Assembly (NCBI GenBank): GCA_019752015.1
Contig: JAIEMQ010000028.1
Span: 113,630-177,629, forward strand
From: Cyanobacteriota bacterium
GTDB taxonomy: Bacteria; Acidobacteriota; Vicinamibacteria; Vicinamibacterales; UBA2999
Length of the DNA: 64,000 bases
Direction of reading: 5' to 3'
This document shows positions 60,701-64,000 of this stretch, one piece after another. A program made the translations under genes and the position numbers. The notes under the pieces are model-generated. The model saw nothing but the letters and a program-made list of their open reading frames with translations. It had not been told where the DNA came from and did no database searches. Positions within the stretch are counted from its first letter, which is position 1. Each line of letters begins with the position of its first letter.

Positions 60701-61812
60701 GACCGTCGGGGAAGACGATCGCGCAACTCGCGCTGCTGGCGTTCGCCGCCTTCGTGGCGTTCCAGCCGCCCGGCGCATTCACCGTCGAGCGGTGGTACTC
60801 ACGCTGGCTGTATCCGATCATCCAGGCGAACGTCACGTCGCTGTCGAATCGATCGCCGATCGCGGTGTTCGACGTCGCGATCGTCGTTGTCCTCGCGATC
60901 CTGATCGGCATCTGGATCCGGTCGATTCGCCTGGCGCGCAAGCGGCCGGTGATTCGATCGCTGTGGCGCGGTTTCGTCGCGACGTTGACCGTGCTGGCGA
61001 TCGTCTATCTCTGGTTCCTGGCGGCGTGGGGATTGAATTACGCGCGGCCGCCGCTCGAGTCGACGATGAACTACGACGCGTCGAAGGTGACGCCGGAAGC
61101 GGTGCGCGTCCTCGCGGAGTATGCGATCGATCGGGCGAACAGTACACATGCCGCGGGTCACGCGGCCGGTTTTCCGGCGATCACCGCGACCCCCGAAACG
61201 TTGATGGCGGCGCTGCACGACGTTGAAAGAGAGTTTGGACGCCCGCGGCCAACCGTCTTCGCAACACCCAAGTGGTCGATCTGCACGCCGTTCTATCGCG
61301 CGTCGGGCGTCAGCGGACAACTCGGCCCGTTCTTTCTCGAGACGCTGTTGAATCCGGATCTCACGGGGCCGGAGCGTCCCGCCGTTCTCGCGCATGAGTG
61401 GGCGCACCTCTCCGGCTACGCACCGGAGTCCGATGCCAGCTTCATCGGACTGCTCGCCGCGCTTCGCTCCGGGCCCGCGTCCGAATACAGCGCGTGGCTC
61501 GATCTCGTGTCGGAATCAGTGAATCAACTGCAACCCGTCACGCAGCGCGTTGTCCTCGAGAAGCTCGCGCAGGGGCCGCGCGACGATCAGGCGGCGATTC
61601 GCGAGCGGTTGAAGACGCTCGTGCGCCCGGTCGAGCAGGTCGCGTGGTCGTCGTACGATCGCATGCTGAAATCACAAGGCGTCGAAGAAGGCGTACGAAG
61701 TTATAGTCGAGTGATTCAGTTGTTGATTGGAACGGACGTGTTGAAGATCCCTCAGGCCCAATCCCCAAGTCCCGCGCCCCAAGCCCCAAGTCCCAAGCCC
61801 CAAGTCCCATGA
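60697..61812 (+). CDS. DUF3810-family membrane zinc peptidase-like protein
   Basis: A 371-residue protein. Two or three N-terminal helices (TIAQLALLAFAAFVAFQPPG, PIAVFDVAIVVVLAILIGIW and GFVATLTVLAIVYLWFLAAW) are followed by a soluble domain with HEWAH at 233-237, a zinc-peptidase motif typical of DUF3810. The third ligand is probably a downstream Glu (LVSESVNQL or earlier PESDASF). The last 17 residues (QSPSPAPQAPSPKPQVP) are encoded by a CCCCAAG heptad array, so the native C-terminus ended before it. The start is GTG 60697. Confidence 0.8.
   Translation: MRPSGKTIAQLALLAFAAFVAFQPPGAFTVERWYSRWLYPIIQANVTSLSNRSPIAVFDVAIVVVLAILIGIWIRSIRLARKRPVIRSLWRGFVATLTVLAIVYLWFLAAWGLNYARPPLESTMNYDASKVTPEAVRVLAEYAIDRANSTHAAGHAAGFPAITATPETLMAALHDVEREFGRPRPTVFATPKWSICTPFYRASGVSGQLGPFFLETLLNPDLTGPERPAVLAHEWAHLSGYAPESDASFIGLLAALRSGPASEYSAWLDLVSESVNQLQPVTQRVVLEKLAQGPRDDQAAIRERLKTLVRPVEQVAWSSYDRMLKSQGVEEGVRSYSRVIQLLIGTDVLKIPQAQSPSPAPQAPSPKPQVP
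61763..61808 (+). repeat. CCCCAAG heptad array joining two genes
   Basis: Six units (CCCCAAG, TCCCGCG, CCCCAAG, CCCCAAG, TCCCAAG, CCCCAAG), then TCCC, lead directly to the ATG at 61809. The array encodes the C-terminus of the upstream protein and occupies the ribosome-binding region of the next gene. Confidence 0.95.
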
Positions 61813-62891
61813 AGACCCGCGTCATCAAGGTCGATCGCGATCGACCCGATCCCGCCGCGATCGAAGAGGCGGCGGCGGCACTGCGCGACGGAAAGCTCGT
61901 CGCCTTCCCGACGGAGACTGTCTATGGGCTTGGCGCGCACGCGCTCGATACAGACGCGGTGCAGAAAATATTCGACGCGAAGGAGCGGCCCGCCAACGAT
62001 CCGCTGATCGTGCACATCGCGCACATCGGCCAGGTGAATCAGTGCGCTGTGGGCATGCCCGCCGGCGCACGCAAGCTCGGACTCTCGTTCTGGGCCGGAC
62101 CGTTGACGCTGGTGCTGCAGAAAAAACCCGAGGTGCCGGACCTCGTGACGGCCGGGCTGCCGAGCGTCGCGCTGCGCGTGCCGTCCCATCGAGTCGCGCG
62201 AGCGTTGATGGAAACGGCCGGCATTCCGATTGCCGCGCCCAGTGCCAATCGTTTTTCGCGGCCCAGCCCGACGACCGCCGCACACGTGATCGCGGATCTC
62301 GACGGCCGTGTGGGCCTGATACTCGACGGCGGCCCGACCGACATCGGGCTCGAGTCGACGATCGTGGATTTCACCGCCGATCCGCCGGTGCTCCGGCGCC
62401 CGGGAGGCATCACGTTCGAGCAGGTCCACTCGCTGGTGCCGGAAGTCGTCGTCCAGACCGTGCAGGGCAGCGACGACCAGCCGCAGCCGGCGCCCGGCCA
62501 GATGGGCCGTCACTACGCGCCTAGAGCCGAGCTGACGCTGTATGAAGGGCCGGCCGCAGCGGTGGTGCCCAGGGTGGCGGCTGACGTCCGGACGGCGGCC
62601 GCGGGAGGGGACCGCGTCGGCATCCTCGCGCCGGAAGAAGACTTATCGGCGATCGCCCCCGAAATAGCCGGTCGAGCCTCTGCAGGCCGGATTGAGACAT
62701 CTCCGTATGGATCGCGAGGCGATTTGGACCGATCAGCCCGGGAACTCTATGCGTCGATTCGGGCGCTGGACGCGACCGGCGTCGCGAAAATCTTCGCCAT
62801 CGGCGTCGGGTCCGACGGATTGGCCCGAGCTATCCACGACCGTCTGATGCGCGCCGCGGATGGTCGCGTCAAGACAATCGGATACGAGTAA
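61809..62891 (+). CDS. Threonylcarbamoyl-AMP synthase (Sua5 type)
   Basis: A 360-residue enzyme making the threonylcarbamoyl donor for the t6A37 modification of tRNA. The YrdC-like domain (residues 1-200) has GKLVAFPTETVYGLGAHAL, KERPANDPLIVHI and SANRFSRPSPTTAAHV. The C-terminal Sua5 domain (about 235-355) has GQMGRHYAPRAELTLYEG as its linker signature and GSDGLARAIHDRLMRAADGR at the end, so it is the long Sua5 rather than the short TsaC form. The ATG overlaps the stop of the previous gene (ATGA) and lies directly after the heptad array. Confidence 0.94.
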   Translation: MKTRVIKVDRDRPDPAAIEEAAAALRDGKLVAFPTETVYGLGAHALDTDAVQKIFDAKERPANDPLIVHIAHIGQVNQCAVGMPAGARKLGLSFWAGPLTLVLQKKPEVPDLVTAGLPSVALRVPSHRVARALMETAGIPIAAPSANRFSRPSPTTAAHVIADLDGRVGLILDGGPTDIGLESTIVDFTADPPVLRRPGGITFEQVHSLVPEVVVQTVQGSDDQPQPAPGQMGRHYAPRAELTLYEGPAAAVVPRVAADVRTAAAGGDRVGILAPEEDLSAIAPEIAGRASAGRIETSPYGSRGDLDRSARELYASIRALDATGVAKIFAIGVGSDGLARAIHDRLMRAADGRVKTIGYE

Positions 62892-63023
62892 AAACCCGAC
62901 CTCCCACAGCGTATTACGTTGTGCTGGTTGGTGTTATCATGCGCAGCTAATCAGGGCCGCCGAACTGGATGCCAGGGCCACAGACAGCACAGAAAGCTCA
63001 GAAGAATTTGGGGGACGGGCTCT

Positions 63024-63656
63024 ATGAGTGAAGAGACCATGTCGGAAGCGCCGGCTGTCCAGCCGGGAACTTCACGACGGAATTTCATCAAGGGCGTGAT
63101 CGCCGCCGGCGCAACGGTTTCCGCGTCGGCGTACTTGTTCCGCACGAGCGTCGTCGGCCAGAACGGCGGCGCCGCGGTCGGCGAGCGTTTGATCACGCTC
63201 GACATCAACGGCCAGCAGCGGAAAGTCGACGTCGCGAGAAACGAGACGCTCGCGATGACGCTCCGCTACAAGCTGGGCCTGACGGGCACCAAGCTCGGAT
63301 GCGATCGCGCCGAATGCGGCGCGTGCACCGTGCTGGTGGACGATGTGCCGCGGTATTCGTGTTCAACGCTGACGCACAGCGTGCGCCACGCGAAGATCGT
63401 GAGCATCGAAGGCCTCGCCTCCGGCGACGGCAAGCTGCACCCGGTGCAGCAGGCGGTGGTCGACGGCCAGGGCTTCCAGTGCGCGTTCTGCATGCCCGGC
63501 TTCGTGATGGCCACCGTCGGCTATCTGAAGACCAATCCGAATCCAACTCGTGAACAGTTGGCGCACGGCATCTCCGGCAACCTGTGCCGCTGCGCCGACT
63601 ACAACAAGATTCTCGACTGCATGATGCACGCGGCGCAGTTGTCGAGGGGAGCGTAA
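63024..63656 (+). CDS. Tat-exported [2Fe-2S] subunit of a molybdenum hydroxylase
   Basis: A 210-residue protein. The Tat signal is SRRNFIKGVIAAGATVSAS near residue 17. The plant-type ferredoxin domain has Cys93, 98, 101 and 113 (GCDRAECGACTV). The second, xanthine-dehydrogenase-type cluster uses Cys153, 156, 188 and 190 (CAFC, CRC). It passes electrons from the molybdopterin subunit encoded next. The lack of an FAD subunit between them resembles two-subunit isoquinoline-1-oxidoreductase-like enzymes rather than PaoABC. GGGGGAC serves as ribosome-binding site. The gap before it (62892-63023) holds short CACAG repeats and no gene. Confidence 0.92.
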   Translation: MSEETMSEAPAVQPGTSRRNFIKGVIAAGATVSASAYLFRTSVVGQNGGAAVGERLITLDINGQQRKVDVARNETLAMTLRYKLGLTGTKLGCDRAECGACTVLVDDVPRYSCSTLTHSVRHAKIVSIEGLASGDGKLHPVQQAVVDGQGFQCAFCMPGFVMATVGYLKTNPNPTREQLAHGISGNLCRCADYNKILDCMMHAAQLSRGA

Positions 63657-63658
63657 CC

Positions 63659-64000
63659 ATGGCTGAACAACAGAAGCCCGTTGCGCCGGCTGCTCCGGTG
63701 GCGCCTCCCAGGAAGATGGAATTTAAACTCCTTGGGCAAAACTATCAGACGCCCGATCTCGTTGCGAAGGTGACCGGCGGTGCGAAATACGCCGAGGACT
63801 ATCGCGCCGAGGGCATGGTCTTCATCAAGCTGATGCCGAGCCCGCGCCCGCACGGCAGGATTCTCAGCTTTGATACGGCCGCTGCGCTGGCGATGCCGGG
63901 TGTGCGCGGCATCATCACCGCGAAAGATCTGCCGCCGGCGCCCGCGCCTCCTGGTGGTCCGCCGCCCGCCGCCGCGCCCGCGCGTCCCGCCGGCGCGCCC
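63659..64000 (+). CDS. Molybdopterin-binding subunit of a molybdenum hydroxylase (3' end outside window)
   Basis: The frame from ATG 63659 stays open to the window edge (114 codons seen). The N-terminus is Pro/Ala-rich and lacks a signal; it would be exported with the Tat-bearing partner. The start of the aldehyde oxidase/xanthine dehydrogenase a/b hammerhead domain is clear: TPDLVAKVTGGAKYAEDYRAE and FIKLMPSPRPHGRILSFDT, then MPGVRGIITAKDLPP. A Pro/Ala-rich insert follows at the edge. It starts 2 bases after the [2Fe-2S] gene, in the same operon. Confidence 0.9.
   Translation, partial: MAEQQKPVAPAAPVAPPRKMEFKLLGQNYQTPDLVAKVTGGAKYAEDYRAEGMVFIKLMPSPRPHGRILSFDTAAALAMPGVRGIITAKDLPPAPAPPGGPPPAAAPARPAGAP

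Overview
The window is a high-GC, gene-dense bacterial chromosome segment. Its content points to Acidobacteriota, probably near Vicinamibacteria. The evidence is two very large Oar-type TonB-dependent receptors with an N-terminal carboxypeptidase-like regulatory domain, a decayed acidobacterial-style FtsX/MacB permease, many LuxR/HisKA_3 two-component genes, a bactofilin, and a yicC-gmk-coaBC-udg-priA housekeeping run. The lineage is inferred; there is no rRNA here to prove it.

Layout. Bases 1-5.1 kb: two-component signalling genes mixed with decayed kinases (a kinase fossil at 0.4-0.66 kb, a GAF-GAF-kinase-receiver pseudogene at 3.2-4.9 kb). 5.1-5.75 kb: a small overlapping gene pair with a minimal nucleotidyltransferase. 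5.77-14.7 kb: two SusC/Oar-like receptors flanking an ArnT-type glycosyltransferase. 14.7-18.4 kb: a second kinase/regulator pair, a small zinc-ribbon protein, a permease pseudogene and a membrane protein. 18.5-30.3 kb: housekeeping and metabolism (D,D-carboxypeptidase, FdhE, glycogen synthase, thioredoxin and its reductase, MnmA plus cysteine desulfurase, bactofilin, SAM hydrolase-family protein, GlpX, an MFS carrier). 30.3-35.7 kb: small proteins, a Na+/H+ antiporter, HflX, a TPR lipoprotein and a CDP-alcohol phosphotransferase. 35.8-50.5 kb: an exopolysaccharide/lipoglycan locus (UXS, initiating sugar-phosphate transferase, four GT4 and one GT2 glycosyltransferases, Ugd, GalE, MsbA-like exporter), interrupted by a RAYT transposase with inverted ends. 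50.5-57.6 kb: yicC, gmk, coaBC, udg, priA, a site-2 protease and HU. 57.8-64 kb: Der, a MerR regulator, tRNA-Pro(GGG), a truncated phzF, a DUF3810 protein, Sua5/TsaC, and the start of a Tat-exported molybdenum hydroxylase operon running off the right edge.

The most unusual feature is not one gene but the repeat landscape. First, a short (about 40 bp) dispersed palindromic element has entered coding sequences in frame: in glgA, hflX, coaBC, priA and two glycosyltransferases, plus one copy beside tRNA-Pro. The pattern resembles Rickettsia palindromic elements. Second, arrays with a strict 7-bp period but different sequences (GGGGATC, CCCCAAG, AACTTTT, GAAGAAC, ATCCCTG, GCCGGGA) sit at gene junctions and in protein linkers. 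At several junctions they supply the stop or start codon of the neighbouring gene. Third, several genes (kinase at 14.7 kb, coaBC, MerR, perhaps dacF and hflX) have a -10 box only 6-15 bases before the start codon and no Shine-Dalgarno sequence, suggesting leaderless or near-leaderless transcripts. galE has no canonical start codon ahead of its NAD-binding motif.
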